From Microbacterium maritypicum (GTDB lineage: Bacteria > Actinomycetota > Actinomycetes > Actinomycetales > Microbacteriaceae): a DNA stretch of 64,000 nucleotides. Location: positions 1,426,001-1,490,000 of the forward strand of contig NZ_WAAQ01000001.1 in the NCBI RefSeq assembly GCF_008868125.1, read 5' to 3'. Positions 27,473 through 37,276 of the stretch are shown here, in pieces. The stretch's first letter is position 1. Every line of letters starts with the position of its first letter. The notes under the pieces were generated by a model, which searched no databases, was not told the origin of the DNA, and saw nothing but the letters and a program-made list of their open reading frames with translations. Position numbers and translations under genes: made by a program.

Positions 27473-28048
27473 TCAGCGGAAACGGCCGAGCCGGATCGCT
27501 GCCTTCGCGATCGCGGCTATCGACTCCCCATCGGTGATCGTGCCGTCCGCGATCATGCCCAGCACGGTCTCGAACGGAACCCATGAGACGGCCTGGATGC
27601 CCTCTTCGGCCTGAGTCTCAGCAGTGCGCGCGTCGCCCTCGCCGGATGCCTCTTCGTCTTCTGCGGCAGGTCGGAGGTCGCGTGCGAGGAAGACGTGTTC
27701 GGCGGCCTCGGCGATACCGTTCAGCGCGTGCATGGTGCCCAGCGGCACCCAGTCACCGGCCTCGAAGCCGGTCTCCTCGCGAAGTTCCCGCCGGGCCGCG
27801 ACGAGCGGAGCCTCACCGTCGCTGCCTCCCGCAGGCACCTCGATGGTGGTGCCCACGGTGTAGCGGTCGATCGTGACGAGACAGATGCGGTCGTCGTCAT
27901 CCACGGCGACGATGAAGACCGCCGGATGCTGCATGGTGACGACGCCGTAGATGCCGTCGTCACCGGCCGGTCCTGTCACCCGATCCTCACGCACACGGAT
28001 CCAGGCGTTCTCGTACTTCGTCTCGCTGTCTCGTGTGACCCATGCCAT
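27473..28048 (-). CDS. NUDIX hydrolase, ADP-ribose pyrophosphatase-like
   Basis: Protein of 191 residues with a complete Nudix box at about 74-95 (G-x5-E-x7-REL-x-EETG). The preceding DRYTVGTTIEVPAGG and the ENAWIRVREDRV start resemble ADP-ribose/nucleoside-diphosphate-sugar pyrophosphatases. A glutamate-rich insert (about 135-150) is low in complexity. TACGCT (complement of 28055-28060) lies six bases before the ATG. Divergent from dapA. Confidence 0.87.
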   Translation of the reverse strand: MAWVTRDSETKYENAWIRVREDRVTGPAGDDGIYGVVTMQHPAVFIVAVDDDDRICLVTIDRYTVGTTIEVPAGGSDGEAPLVAARRELREETGFEAGDWVPLGTMHALNGIAEAAEHVFLARDLRPAAEDEEASGEGDARTAETQAEEGIQAVSWVPFETVLGMIADGTITDGESIAAIAKAAIRLGRFR

Positions 28049-28131
28049 CCTTCGAGCGTACGGCGCACCTGCGACCGCATCCGCGTCACCGCGTCCGCAT
28101 GAGCGGCAGTCGAACCTATACGCTTGGGTCT

Positions 28132-29109
28132 ATGACGCATTCGGGCAACCCTTTCGGACAGGTTCTCGTCGCGCTCGTCACTCCGATGACGGCCGACGGT
28201 GAAGTCGATTGGCCCGCCGTCGAGAAGCACATCGATGACGTGATCACCGCGGGAGCGGACGGCATCGTCGTGACGGGGACGACCGGCGAGACCTCGACCC
28301 TGACGGACCCCGAGAAGCTCAAGCTCGTCGAGGTCGGCAGATCCGTCTCCGCCGGTCGCGCCAAGATCATCACCGGCGGTGGCTCCAACGAGACCGCCCA
28401 CGCGATCGAGCTATACAAGGCCAGCGAGAAGGCCGGCGCCGACGGCATCATGATCGTCACGCCGTACTACAACAAGCCGACTCAGGCCGGCATCCTCACG
28501 CACTTCCGTCTGGTCGCCGACGCGACCGACCTCCCGGTGATCCTTTACGACATCCCCGGCCGCACGGGTGTGCCGATCAAGTACGAGACCATCCTGCGTC
28601 TCGCGAAGCACCCGAACATCCTCGCCGTGAAAGACGCCAAGGGCGACTTCTCCGAGGTGAGCCGCGTGCTCAACCAGACCGACCTGATGTACTTCTCAGG
28701 CGACGACGCGAACGTGCTCCCGCACCTCGCGATCGGGGCCACCGGCCTCATCGGTGTGACGGCGAACGTCGCCGCTGCGCCGTACCGCACGATCATCGAC
28801 GCGGTGAACGCGGGCGATCTCGCCACCGCCACCGCAGAGCACAAGCGCCTCGAGCCGCTCGTGCGCGCGGTGATGACGCACGTTCCGGGAACGGTCGCGG
28901 CCAAGTACATCCTGCACGGACTCGGCCGCATCTCGAGCCCGCGCGTCCGACTTCCCCTGGTCGGCCCCGAGGAATGGGAGGCCGCGCTCATCGAAGATGA
29001 ACTCGACCTGGTCCAGAACGTCCCCGGTGCCGACTTCTCGAACTTCCGCCCCGACCGCAACGCGGCCGCGGGCGGTGCCCTGCCCAAGGTGCACGGCACG
29101 ACGCGCTGA
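28132..29109 (+). CDS. dapA: 4-hydroxy-tetrahydrodipicolinate synthase
   Basis: TIM-barrel aldolase of 325 residues that condenses pyruvate with aspartate semialdehyde, first step of the diaminopimelate branch. GTTGETSTL (about 46-54) holds the pyruvate-binding threonines, VTPYYNKP (about 108-115) the catalytic tyrosine, and AVKDAKGD (about 164-171) the Schiff-base lysine. The ATG at 28132 is set by TACGCT at 28119-28124, seven bases upstream, with no ribosome binding site. RNase J follows 53 bases later, a conserved dapA-rnj order. Confidence 0.96.
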   Translation: MTHSGNPFGQVLVALVTPMTADGEVDWPAVEKHIDDVITAGADGIVVTGTTGETSTLTDPEKLKLVEVGRSVSAGRAKIITGGGSNETAHAIELYKASEKAGADGIMIVTPYYNKPTQAGILTHFRLVADATDLPVILYDIPGRTGVPIKYETILRLAKHPNILAVKDAKGDFSEVSRVLNQTDLMYFSGDDANVLPHLAIGATGLIGVTANVAAAPYRTIIDAVNAGDLATATAEHKRLEPLVRAVMTHVPGTVAAKYILHGLGRISSPRVRLPLVGPEEWEAALIEDELDLVQNVPGADFSNFRPDRNAAAGGALPKVHGTTR

Positions 29110-29162
29110 GTCGCGTCGCCACGAACGAACGGACGCGCGGAGTGTCCGACTGAGGAGACAGC

Positions 29163-30839
29163 ATGTCCATTCCCCTGGTAGAACCGACCGCTCTCGAAGA
29201 CGGGACGCTGCGGGTCGTCCCGATCGGCGGCCTCGGCGAGATCGGTCGCAACATGACCATGTTCGAGTACGACGGCAAGATCCTGATCGTCGACTGCGGC
29301 GTGCTCTTCCCTGAGGAGCACCAGCCCGGTGTCGACCTGATCCTGCCGGACTTCGAGCCGATCCGCGATCGCCTGGATGACATCGTCGGCGTGGTGCTGA
29401 CGCACGGACACGAGGACCACATCGGCGCGGTGCCGTATCTGCTGCGCCTGAAGAGCGACATCCCGCTGATCGGATCCGGGCTCACCCTGGCACTGGTCGA
29501 GGCGAAGCTCAAGGAGCATCGCATCAAGGCCTTCACCCTCACGGTGAAGGAAGGTCAGCAGGAGCGGGTCGGTCCGTTCGACCTGGAGTTCGTCGCGGTC
29601 AACCACTCGATCCCGGATGCGCTGGCCGTCGCCATCCGCACGCCCGCAGGCATGGTGCTCGCCACCGGTGACTTCAAGATGGATCAGCTGCCGCTGGATG
29701 GCCGCATCACCGACCTGCGCGCATTCGCCCGCCTCGGTGAAGAGGGCGTGGATCTGTTCCTCGTCGACTCGACGAACGCCGATGTCCCCGGCTTCACGCC
29801 GACGGAGCGCTCCATCGGTCCCGTGCTCGACCAGGTGATCGCGAAGGCGCCTCGTCGTGTCATCGTCGCGAGCTTCTCCAGCCACGTCCACCGTGTGCAG
29901 CAGGTGATCGACGCGGCGCACGCCAACGGTCGCCGCGTCGCATTCCTCGGCCGCAGCATGGTGCGCAACATGACGATCGCGGAGCAGCTCGGCTACCTGA
30001 AGGTGCCGGACGGAGTCCTCATCGACTTCAAGAAGGCCCGCGACCTCCCCGACGAGCAGATCGTGTACATGTCCACCGGCTCCCAGGGCGAGCCGATGGC
30101 GGTGCTCAGCCGTATGGCCAACATGGACCACGCGATCGAGATCAGCGAGGGCGACACGGTCATCCTCGCCTCCAGCCTCATCCCGGGCAACGAGAATGCG
30201 GTCTATCGCGTGATCGACGGGCTCACCAAGCTCGGTGCCAACGTCGTCCACAAGGCCAACGCGAAGGTGCATGTCTCCGGGCATGCCGCGGCGGGCGAGC
30301 TGATCTACTGCTACAACATCCTGAAGCCGAAGAACGTCCTCCCGGTCCACGGCGAGTACCGGCACCTGATCGCCAACGCCAAGCTGGCGCAGGACACCGG
30401 TGTGCCCGAGGAGAACACGATCATCGCCTCCAACGGCACCGTGATCGATCTCAAGGACGGGGTCGCGAAGGTCACCGGTCAGCTCGACCTCGGATTCGTG
30501 TACGTCGACGGCTCCACCGTCGGCGAGATCACCGATGCCGACCTCAAGGACCGCCGGATCCTCGGCGAGGAGGGCTTCATCTCGGTGATCGTGGTGGTGG
30601 ATGCCGGCACCGGCCGTATCATCTCGGGACCGGAGATCCACGCGCGCGGCGTCGCCGAGGACGATTCGGTGTTCGACGACGTCACGCCGAAGATCATCGC
30701 GGCGCTCAAAGAGGCATCGGGCAACGGCGTTCGGGACACCCATGCGCTGTCGCAGGTCGTTCGACGCACGATCGGTCGCTGGGTGAACCAGCGGCTGCGT
30801 CGTCGTCCGATGATCGTTCCGCTCGTCATCGAGGCGTGA
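29163..30839 (+). CDS. rnj: Ribonuclease J
   Basis: Metallo-beta-lactamase/beta-CASP ribonuclease of 558 residues with endo- and 5' exonuclease activity in mRNA decay and rRNA maturation. The zinc motif HGHEDHIG places H81, H83, D85 and H86; later ligands include H150-region and D-x-H elements. The beta-CASP domain spans about 215-350 and the C-terminal domain about 460-558. ATG start with GAGGAGA upstream. pnp, a second RNA-decay enzyme, lies 9 kb away. Confidence 0.95.
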   Translation: MSIPLVEPTALEDGTLRVVPIGGLGEIGRNMTMFEYDGKILIVDCGVLFPEEHQPGVDLILPDFEPIRDRLDDIVGVVLTHGHEDHIGAVPYLLRLKSDIPLIGSGLTLALVEAKLKEHRIKAFTLTVKEGQQERVGPFDLEFVAVNHSIPDALAVAIRTPAGMVLATGDFKMDQLPLDGRITDLRAFARLGEEGVDLFLVDSTNADVPGFTPTERSIGPVLDQVIAKAPRRVIVASFSSHVHRVQQVIDAAHANGRRVAFLGRSMVRNMTIAEQLGYLKVPDGVLIDFKKARDLPDEQIVYMSTGSQGEPMAVLSRMANMDHAIEISEGDTVILASSLIPGNENAVYRVIDGLTKLGANVVHKANAKVHVSGHAAAGELIYCYNILKPKNVLPVHGEYRHLIANAKLAQDTGVPEENTIIASNGTVIDLKDGVAKVTGQLDLGFVYVDGSTVGEITDADLKDRRILGEEGFISVIVVVDAGTGRIISGPEIHARGVAEDDSVFDDVTPKIIAALKEASGNGVRDTHALSQVVRRTIGRWVNQRLRRRPMIVPLVIEA

Positions 30840-30844
30840 CGCTG

Positions 30845-30860
30845 GGGGAGTCCGCTCCCC
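30845..30860 (+). terminator. Short hairpin after rnj
   Basis: GGGGAG-TCCG-CTCCCC six bases after the rnj stop, extended by a weak GTGA/TCAC match; no T-run. Confidence 0.4.
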
Positions 30861-30912
30861 GCTCACGGGTGGCCGTCACGTCGATGTAACACCGCGGGCC
30901 TATGCTCGCGTC

Positions 30913-31407
30913 ATGTACAGGGACTTCTCCCTTCGCAGGGCGGCGCAGACGGATGCGATGTTCCTCGGCGACATGCTCGTCGAGGCCGCCAATTGGCGTG
31001 CCGGGGGAGTGCGTCCGCGGCACGAGGTGCTGACCTCTGCCGACCACAGGCGTTACCTCGCGGGGTGGAAGCGCACAGCCGACGACGGACTGGTGGCCAC
31101 CGCTTCGGACGACGTCCCGGTCGGGGCCGCGTGGTATCGGGTGCTCCCGCAGGACGCCCCGGGATTCGGCTTCATCGGCGTCGCCGTCCCGGAGCTGATC
31201 ATCGGAGTGCATCCCCTCTGGCGTGCGCGCGGCGTCGGACGCTCGCTGCTGCGCGGCATCGTGCACCTCGCCGGCTCTCAGGGACATGCGCGCATCAGCC
31301 TGAGCGTCGAGCGGGACAACTTCGCGCGCAACCTGTATCGCGCCGAGGGCTTCGCCGTGGTGAGGGAGAGCGAGAGCCGGGACACGATGGCGCGCGGCAC
31401 GGCGTAG
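30913..31407 (+). CDS. GNAT-family N-acetyltransferase
   Basis: Protein of 164 residues with the GNAT acetyl-CoA loop in the form WRARGVGRSLL (about 100-110; R/Q-x-x-G-x-G type) and the following LSVERDNFARNLYRAEGF (about 130-147), the usual motif B. TATGCT at 30901-30906 lies six bases before the ATG. The acceptor substrate is unknown; neighbours rnj and ftsK are unrelated. Confidence 0.85.
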   Translation: MYRDFSLRRAAQTDAMFLGDMLVEAANWRAGGVRPRHEVLTSADHRRYLAGWKRTADDGLVATASDDVPVGAAWYRVLPQDAPGFGFIGVAVPELIIGVHPLWRARGVGRSLLRGIVHLAGSQGHARISLSVERDNFARNLYRAEGFAVVRESESRDTMARGTA

Positions 31408-31468
31408 CCGCGCCCTCTCGGATCCGGGGAAAGCCGCGTCATTACGCGGAGATGTCGGCTGGTGGACG

Positions 31469-31474
31469 TAACGT
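31469..31474 (+). promoter_or_regulatory. Leaderless-type -10 element of ftsK
   Basis: TAACGT lies six bases before the ftsK ATG. Confidence 0.55.
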
Positions 31475-31480
31475 GAGAGC

Positions 31481-34210
31481 ATGGCCAGGAGTACCACGAA
31501 GACAGAGAGCGCGTCGACCAGCGCACCGTCGCGCCCCAAGCGGCAGACGGCTCCCAAGGCCCCACCCGCGCGCAAGGCGCAGCCCGCTCCCAAGAAGTAC
31601 ATCGACGAGGCAGACAAGCCGCCGGTCGCCGTCCGGGCCTGGGTCGGGCTGGCGCACGGCGTCGGCGGACTCTTCCGCGCGTTCGGCCCTGAGACTCTCG
31701 AGAAAGACGATCGTCGCGACGGTTTCCCCTTCCTCCTCGTGCTCCTCGCCGTGCTCGGCGCGGTCAACGAGTGGTTCTTCATCGGCAACGAAGTCGCTGC
31801 GAACATCAGCGCGTACTCCGTCGGAGGGCTGATCGGACGGGTCGCGTTCGTGATGCCCGTGCTTCTGCTCCTGCTCGCCGGATGGTTGTTCCGTCACCCT
31901 TCGTCAGTTCATGACAACGGCCGTATCGGCATCGGGTTCGGTCTGTTCGTCCTGACCCTCGCCGGCTTCTGCCATGTCGCGGGAGACGGCCCTCAGCCCA
32001 AGGAGGGCATGCTCGCATTGAGCGAGTCCGGCGGGCTGTTCGGATGGATGCTCGGACAGCCGCTGAGCTACCTCACCGACATTCCCGCGTACATCGTGCT
32101 GTCGCTGCTTGCGGCACTCAGCATCCTGATCCTCACCAAGACACCGCCGAACCGCATCGGTGCCCGCCTCGGCGACCTGTACGCCTGGATGTTCGACGCC
32201 GAACGCCCGGAGAAGCCTGCCAAGGACGTTGCGGCGATCGATGACGCCGACAAGGTCGACGACCCCGACGTGCTGCCCTGGTGGCGGCGCAACAAGACCG
32301 GTCGGGAAGAGGAGCCCGACGAGGGCACCCTCGGCTCGGATGACATCACGGCGCTGCTCACGACCTCCGATCCGACTCCCGCCTACGACCAGGCGGTCGT
32401 CGTCGAGAACCCGTATGACGCGGCCACCGAGGTGCTGTCCGATGTGAGGTCCGTCGCCGACTCCCTCGCGGAGCAGCAGACCACGGCGCTCCTCGACGAC
32501 TCCTCCGACACCGGAGAGGTGCCGGAGCTTCCCGGACTCGACGGCTTCGGCACCGAGGGCCCTGGCGACCGCGGACCGCAGGCTCCCGTGACGCCGTACA
32601 TCCTGCCCTCTCCCGGCCTCCTGGTCGAAGGTCCACCGCCGGTGATGCGCTCCGAGGCCACTGACAAGGTGATCGAGCAGATCACCAGTGTGCTGTCGCA
32701 GTTCAAGGTCGATGCGAAGGTCACCGGGTTCTCCCGCGGACCGACGGTCACGCAGTACGAGGTCGAGGTAGGCCACGGCGTCAAGGTCGAGAAGATCCTG
32801 CAGCTGAGCAACAACTTCGCCTACGCGGTGGCATCGAACGACGTCCGCATCCTCTCGCCGATCCCCGGCAAGAGCGCGATCGGCATCGAGATCCCCAACG
32901 CCGACAAGGAGATGGTGGCGCTCGGCGACGTGCTGCGCTCGCCCGTCGCGCAGAAGAGCACACACCCGATGACGATCGGCGTCGGCAAAGACGTTGGCGG
33001 CAACATCGTCATCGCGAACCTCGCCAAGATGCCCCACCTCCTGGTCGCCGGTTCCACAGGCTCTGGTAAGTCGAGCTTCGTGAACTCCATGATCACGAGC
33101 CTGCTGATGCGCGCTCGCCCCGCCGACGTGCGCATGGTGCTGATCGACCCGAAGCGTGTGGAGCTCACCAGCTACGCCGGTGTCCCGCACCTGATCACGC
33201 CCATCATCACGAACCCCAAGAAGGCGGCGGAAGCGCTGCAGTGGGTCGTGAAGGAGATGGACATGAGGTACGACGACCTCGCATCCTTCGGCTTCCGTCA
33301 CATCGACGACTTCAACCGAGCCGTGCGTGCGGGCGAGGTCGAGCTGCCGGTGGGCAGTGAGCGCGTTCTGAAGCCGTACCCGTACCTCCTGGTCGTGGTC
33401 GACGAGCTCGCCGACCTCATGATGGTCGCCCCTCGCGACGTGGAGGACTCGATCGTGCGCATCACGCAGCTCGCGCGAGCCTCCGGCATCCACCTCGTCC
33501 TCGCGACGCAACGTCCGAGTGTCGACGTCGTCACCGGACTCATCAAGGCGAACGTCCCCTCTCGTCTGGCCTTCGCCGTCACCAGCGTCACCGACAGCCG
33601 CGTCATCCTCGACAGCCCCGGCGCCGACAAGCTCATCGGTCAGGGTGATGCGCTGTTCTCGCCCATGGGCTCGTCCAAGCCGTTCCGTCTGCAGGGCGCC
33701 TGGGTCGACGAGAAGGAGATCGACGCGGTCGTCAAGCACGTCACCCGTCAGGCACGTCCGGACTACCGTCCCGATGTGCAGGAGGCGATGGAGCCGACCA
33801 AGAAGAAGGAAGTCGACGAGGACATCGGCGACGACCTGGAGCTGCTGCTCGCGGCCGCCGAGCTCATCGTCTCGTCCCAGTTCGGCTCGACGTCGATGCT
33901 CCAGCGCAAGCTTCGTGTCGGCTTCGCGAAAGCCGGTCGCCTCATGGACCTGCTGGAGTCGCGCGAGATCGTCGGTCCGTCCGAGGGATCCAAGGCGCGA
34001 GACGTGCTGGCCACGGCCGAGCAGCTCCCGCAGGTCATGGCGAAGCTCCGCGGCGACGACGTGCCGGCGTCGCCGTCCGCAGCCCCGGTCGCTCCGCCCG
34101 TCCCACCCCTTCCTCAGACACATGATCCCATCGCGGCCCAGTACGAGGGGCTTCCCGAGGTGGAGGCCGAGGGCGACGAAGACGCCTGGGGCCTGACGGG
34201 ACGCGACTGA
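31481..34210 (+). CDS. ftsK: DNA translocase FtsK
   Basis: Protein of 909 residues that pumps chromosomal DNA at the division septum. An N-terminal basic/alanine-rich tail (1-45) precedes four membrane helices (about 80-210), a linker (210-380), the motor domains with Walker [10 protein letters not shown] (about 523-531) and Walker [13 protein letters not shown] (about 631-642), and a C-terminal winged-helix gamma domain (about 785-850) for oriented DNA reading. Length fits actinobacterial FtsK. pgsA starts at its stop codon, so the two are translationally coupled. Confidence 0.96.
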   Translation: MARSTTKTESASTSAPSRPKRQTAPKAPPARKAQPAPKKYIDEADKPPVAVRAWVGLAHGVGGLFRAFGPETLEKDDRRDGFPFLLVLLAVLGAVNEWFFIGNEVAANISAYSVGGLIGRVAFVMPVLLLLLAGWLFRHPSSVHDNGRIGIGFGLFVLTLAGFCHVAGDGPQPKEGMLALSESGGLFGWMLGQPLSYLTDIPAYIVLSLLAALSILILTKTPPNRIGARLGDLYAWMFDAERPEKPAKDVAAIDDADKVDDPDVLPWWRRNKTGREEEPDEGTLGSDDITALLTTSDPTPAYDQAVVVENPYDAATEVLSDVRSVADSLAEQQTTALLDDSSDTGEVPELPGLDGFGTEGPGDRGPQAPVTPYILPSPGLLVEGPPPVMRSEATDKVIEQITSVLSQFKVDAKVTGFSRGPTVTQYEVEVGHGVKVEKILQLSNNFAYAVASNDVRILSPIPGKSAIGIEIPNADKEMVALGDVLRSPVAQKSTHPMTIGVGKDVGGNIVIANLAKMPHLLVAGSTGSGKSSFVNSMITSLLMRARPADVRMVLIDPKRVELTSYAGVPHLITPIITNPKKAAEALQWVVKEMDMRYDDLASFGFRHIDDFNRAVRAGEVELPVGSERVLKPYPYLLVVVDELADLMMVAPRDVEDSIVRITQLARASGIHLVLATQRPSVDVVTGLIKANVPSRLAFAVTSVTDSRVILDSPGADKLIGQGDALFSPMGSSKPFRLQGAWVDEKEIDAVVKHVTRQARPDYRPDVQEAMEPTKKKEVDEDIGDDLELLLAAAELIVSSQFGSTSMLQRKLRVGFAKAGRLMDLLESREIVGPSEGSKARDVLATAEQLPQVMAKLRGDDVPASPSAAPVAPPVPPLPQTHDPIAAQYEGLPEVEAEGDEDAWGLTGRD

Positions 34211-34785
34211 TGGCCATTCCTCGGCAGCTTCCCAACGCCATCACCGTCGCGCGCATCCCGCTGGCGGTCGTCTTCTTCATCCTGTTGCTGCTGGGCGGCC
34301 AGTACGGCCTTCCAGACCCCGGCCTCCGTTGGGCTGCCGCGATCATCTTCATCGTCGGCATCTCGACGGACTGGGTCGACGGCTACCTCGCACGCAAGTA
34401 CGACATCGTCAGCGACTTCGGCAAACTCTGGGATCCCATCGCCGACAAGATGCTCACGGGCGCTGGGTTCATCGGGCTCGCCATCCTGGGCGAGGTCAGC
34501 TGGTGGATCGTGGCGATCATCCTGGTGCGCGAGTGGGGGATCACGATCCATCGACTCATGGTCGCCAGCGAGCATGTCGTCGCCGCGGCCTGGATGGGCA
34601 AGATCAAGACGGCATTCCAGGGGGTGGCGCTCGGCTGGGCACTGCTTCCGTTGCACTACCTCATCGGCCTCGACGCCTGGACGCTGATCACCTTCATCCT
34701 CATGCTCATCGTCCTGGTGCTCACGGTGGTGAGCGGCATCGACTACATCGTGGCGCAGGTGCGGGGTTCGCGCCGGAAGCCTTGA
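34210..34785 (+). CDS. pgsA: CDP-diacylglycerol-glycerol-3-phosphate 3-phosphatidyltransferase
   Basis: Membrane enzyme of 191 residues making phosphatidylglycerol-phosphate. The CDP-alcohol phosphatidyltransferase motif D-G-x2-A-R-x8-G-x3-D-x3-D is complete in the segment DGYLARKYDIVSDFGKLWDP and the following IAD (about 57-79). About five membrane segments. It lies between ftsK and cinA with overlaps of 1 and 4 bases, the same order as ftsK-pgsA3-clgR in mycobacteria. Confidence 0.93.
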   Translation: MAIPRQLPNAITVARIPLAVVFFILLLLGGQYGLPDPGLRWAAAIIFIVGISTDWVDGYLARKYDIVSDFGKLWDPIADKMLTGAGFIGLAILGEVSWWIVAIILVREWGITIHRLMVASEHVVAAAWMGKIKTAFQGVALGWALLPLHYLIGLDAWTLITFILMLIVLVLTVVSGIDYIVAQVRGSRRKP

Positions 34786-35267
34786 GCGAAGAGAGCGCCG
34801 CGGTCCTCGCAGCGCTGGGCAGGCGCGGGTGGACGCTCGGGATCGCCGAATCGCTGACAGGTGGCGCTCTGTGCGCGGATGTCGCCGCCATCCCCGGCGC
34901 ATCCGCGGTGCTTCTCGGGGGCGTCGTGGCCTACGCGACGCCGGTGAAGGCGACCGTGCTGGGAGTGGACGCGGTTCTTCTGGACGCACACGGACCGGTG
35001 CACCCGCAGGTCGCTCTGCAGATGGCCGACGGCGTCAGAGACGTGGTCGGTGTCGGGGGTGCGCCAGCCGATGTAGGCGTGTCGACGACGGGGATCGCCG
35101 GCCCGGACTCCCCGGACGGCCAGCCGGTCGGCACTGTGCACATCGGAGTCGTGACCCCTGTGGCGTCGCGGACCACGGCCTTCCACTTCAGCGGGGACCG
35201 CGACGCGATCCGGACGCAGGCCGTGGCGGCAGCACTTCGAGAGGTGCTCGCGGTGGTGGCGGAATAG
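34782..35267 (+). CDS. cinA: CinA C-terminal domain protein (nicotinamide-nucleotide amidohydrolase)
   Basis: Protein of 161 residues equal to the CinA C-terminal (PncC) domain alone, which deamidates NMN to NaMN. Diagnostic segments: GIAESLTGG (about 16-24), VAYATPVK (about 46-53), STTGIAGPDSPDGQPVGTVHIGV (about 101-123). The likely start is the TTG overlapping the pgsA stop (TTGA), which leaves the domain complete. The N-terminal molybdopterin-like domain of full CinA is absent. Confidence 0.9.
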   Translation: MSEESAAVLAALGRRGWTLGIAESLTGGALCADVAAIPGASAVLLGGVVAYATPVKATVLGVDAVLLDAHGPVHPQVALQMADGVRDVVGVGGAPADVGVSTTGIAGPDSPDGQPVGTVHIGVVTPVASRTTAFHFSGDRDAIRTQAVAAALREVLAVVAE

Positions 35268-35326
35268 TGACGCCCTCGGCCTGGTTATCTCTCTTGTGCT
35301 CACACTAAAACCACAGAGTGCAGGGG

Positions 35327-35357
35327 TAGATTCTGTGCAGGCCAGGGGTACTAGACT
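35327..35357 (+). promoter_or_regulatory. Probable promoter region of clgR
   Basis: Two -10-like hexamers, TAGATT (35327-35332) and TAGACT (35352-35357), lie in the 141-base gap before clgR. The second would give a leader of about 45 bases with GGGGAGGAGG before the ATG. No clear ClgR-type CGC-N-GCG operator was seen. Confidence 0.4.
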
Positions 35358-35408
35358 GGCTGTCTCATCGGGGGAGACCTCGAACGATCACATGGGGAGG
35401 AGGTTCCG

Positions 35409-35717
35409 ATGATTCTTGTTCGACAGGAAATCGGCGATGTGCTGAGGGACTTCCGCCTGCAGAAGGGGCGCACGCTCCGGCAGGTCGCAAGCAAGGCATC
35501 GGTTGCCCTCGGCTACCTCAGTGAGGTCGAGCGCGGGCAGAAGGAGGCGTCGAGCGAGATCCTCGCATCCGTCGCCGATGCGCTCGACGTTCCCATCTCG
35601 ACGATCATGCGCGAGGTCGGAGATCGCATCTCCGTGCTCGAGGGCATTCAGGTGTTCCCGGATGTCGTTCCGGACGACCTCGTGGCCTCGATCGAACCCC
35701 AGCTCTCGCTGCACTGA
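35409..35717 (+). CDS. clgR: ClgR-like XRE-family transcriptional regulator
   Basis: Protein of 102 residues with an HTH_3 domain (about 8-68): RLQKGRTLRQVASKASVALGYLSEVERGQKEAS is the helix-turn-helix and matches the ClgR/PopR group, activators of clp protease genes. The location between pgsA/cinA and recA is the same as for ClgR in mycobacteria and corynebacteria. Ribosome binding site GGAGGAGG precedes the ATG. Confidence 0.85.
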   Translation: MILVRQEIGDVLRDFRLQKGRTLRQVASKASVALGYLSEVERGQKEASSEILASVADALDVPISTIMREVGDRISVLEGIQVFPDVVPDDLVASIEPQLSLH

Positions 35718-35735
35718 CCCACGGTCAGACCAGCG

Positions 35736-35960
35736 ATGCGTCGTAGCGAGTTTCTCCGCGCCGTCGAGACAGAGTTCCAGGCGCGTGCCTCCTCTCTGGT
35801 GAACGACCTCGGTCTCAGCGCCGTCGGCGGCCGTACGGCTGTGGAAGCGCTGGCCGACGGCACTCCACCGCGCGAGATCTGGTTGGCGCTGTGCGCCGAG
35901 ATGGACGTGCCGGAGAACAGGCGGCATGGCGTCGGCAGGCAAGAGCCGCGCGGACGCTGA
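35736..35960 (+). CDS. DUF3046-family protein
   Basis: Protein of 74 residues. The pattern MRRSEF at the start, DLGLSAVGGRTAVEAL and PPREIWLALCAEMDVPE(N)RRHG is the DUF3046 family, found beside recA across actinobacteria. Function unknown. It lies 18 bases after clgR in the same direction and probably shares its transcript; the recA promoter lies just downstream. Confidence 0.85.
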   Translation: MRRSEFLRAVETEFQARASSLVNDLGLSAVGGRTAVEALADGTPPREIWLALCAEMDVPENRRHGVGRQEPRGR

Positions 35961-36016
35961 TCCGTCCCTCGATGTCCGATGCCTACGGGACACGCGATGA
36001 GATCCACGGCGTGTCG

Positions 36017-36046
36017 TCGAAGATCTGTTCGAAGCGGGCGTAGTCT
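36017..36046 (+). promoter_or_regulatory. LexA/SOS-type box and -10 of recA
   Basis: TCGAAGATCTGTTCGA at 36017-36032 differs by one base from the actinobacterial SOS pattern TCGAAC-N4-GTTCGA. TAGTCT at 36041-36046 is a suitable -10, giving a leader of roughly 175 bases before recA. Binding by LexA would occlude the promoter. Confidence 0.7.
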
Positions 36047-36229
36047 TCTGCACAAGTGGTTCAGGGAGTCTGTTCTCCACGGTATGTGAGCTCGCGGCGT
36101 CGATGTCGGTGGCCTCTCCTACGGTGGAAAACGAGCCGAAGAGCCATTACGCCTTGTCGGAGAGTTTCTCCCAACCGGGAGAGCCGCGACAGCCTACAGG
36201 CGGCATCACGCGCGCAGAAGGAGCACATC

Positions 36230-37276
36230 ATGCCATCACCCGCCGACCGCGAGAAGTCCCTCGAGACCGCCCTCGCCCAGATCGACCGCCAGTTCGGAAA
36301 GGGCTCGGTCATGCGGCTGGGCAGCGATGAGCGTGCCCCCGTGGCCGTCATCCCCACCGGCTCCATCGCCCTCGACGTCGCCCTCGGCGTCGGAGGTCTC
36401 CCGCGTGGTCGAATCGTCGAGATCTACGGACCGGAGTCCTCGGGTAAGACGACTCTCACCCTGCACGCGATCGCGAACGCTCAGCGCGCCGGCGGCATCG
36501 CCGCCTTCATCGACGCCGAGCACGCGCTCGACCCGGATTACGCCGCGAAGCTCGGTGTCGACATCGACGCGCTTCTGGTCTCCCAGCCTGACACCGGTGA
36601 GCAGGCGCTCGAGATCGCCGACATGCTCGTGCGCTCGGGGGCCATCGACCTCATCGTCATCGACTCCGTGGCCGCGCTCGTCCCTCGCGCCGAGATCGAG
36701 GGTGAGATGGGCGACTCGCACGTGGGTCTGCAGGCGCGACTCATGTCACAGGCGCTGCGTAAGCTCACGGGTGGTCTGAACCAGACCAACACCACGATGA
36801 TCTTCATCAACCAGCTTCGCGAGAAGATCGGTGTGTTCTTCGGCTCGCCCGAGACCACCGCCGGTGGTAAGGCGCTGAAGTTCTACGCCTCGGTCCGCAT
36901 GGACATCCGTCGTATCGAGACGCTGAAGGATGGCACCGACGCCGTCGGAAACCGCACCAGGGTGAAGGTGGTGAAGAACAAGATGGCACCGCCCTTCAAG
37001 CAGGCCGAGTTCGACATCCTCTACGGCGTCGGCATCTCCCGCGAAGGCAGCCTGATCGACTTCGGTGTCGAGCACGCCATCGTGAAGAAGTCGGGCTCGT
37101 GGTACACCTACGACGGAGACCAGCTGGGCCAGGGCAAGGAGAACGCGCGAACGTTCCTGCTCAACAACCCCGACATCGCGCTGGCCATCGAGACGCAGAT
37201 CAAGCAGAAGCTCGGCATCGGCGGCGCGGCTGTGCCGGCGGCTGCAGACGAGCTCGCCGAGCGTCGTCCGGCCTGA
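36230..37276 (+). CDS. recA: Recombinase RecA
   Basis: RecA of 348 residues for homologous recombination and SOS induction. Walker A GPESSGKT (67-74), the [10 protein letters not shown] region, [22 protein letters not shown] (Walker B and L1) and L2 with [17 protein letters not shown] are all intact; no intein is present. The start is the ATG with AAGGAG eight bases upstream. The long leader has a LexA-like box at its promoter. It overlaps recX by one base. Confidence 0.98.
   Translation: MPSPADREKSLETALAQIDRQFGKGSVMRLGSDERAPVAVIPTGSIALDVALGVGGLPRGRIVEIYGPESSGKTTLTLHAIANAQRAGGIAAFIDAEHALDPDYAAKLGVDIDALLVSQPDTGEQALEIADMLVRSGAIDLIVIDSVAALVPRAEIEGEMGDSHVGLQARLMSQALRKLTGGLNQTNTTMIFINQLREKIGVFFGSPETTAGGKALKFYASVRMDIRRIETLKDGTDAVGNRTRVKVVKNKMAPPFKQAEFDILYGVGISREGSLIDFGVEHAIVKKSGSWYTYDGDQLGQGKENARTFLLNNPDIALAIETQIKQKLGIGGAAVPAAADELAERRPA

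Noticed and set aside
28545-30866. A 773-codon complement-strand frame over dapA and rnj
   Set aside because: Composition is rich in D, R, H, V and L with no motif, as expected from antisense reading of GC-rich genes; dapA and rnj are certain.
36053-36229. A small gene in the recA leader starting with ATG at 36103
   Set aside because: Its frame runs into recA out of phase, lacks a ribosome binding site and has no protein-like pattern; an untranslated leader is more likely.
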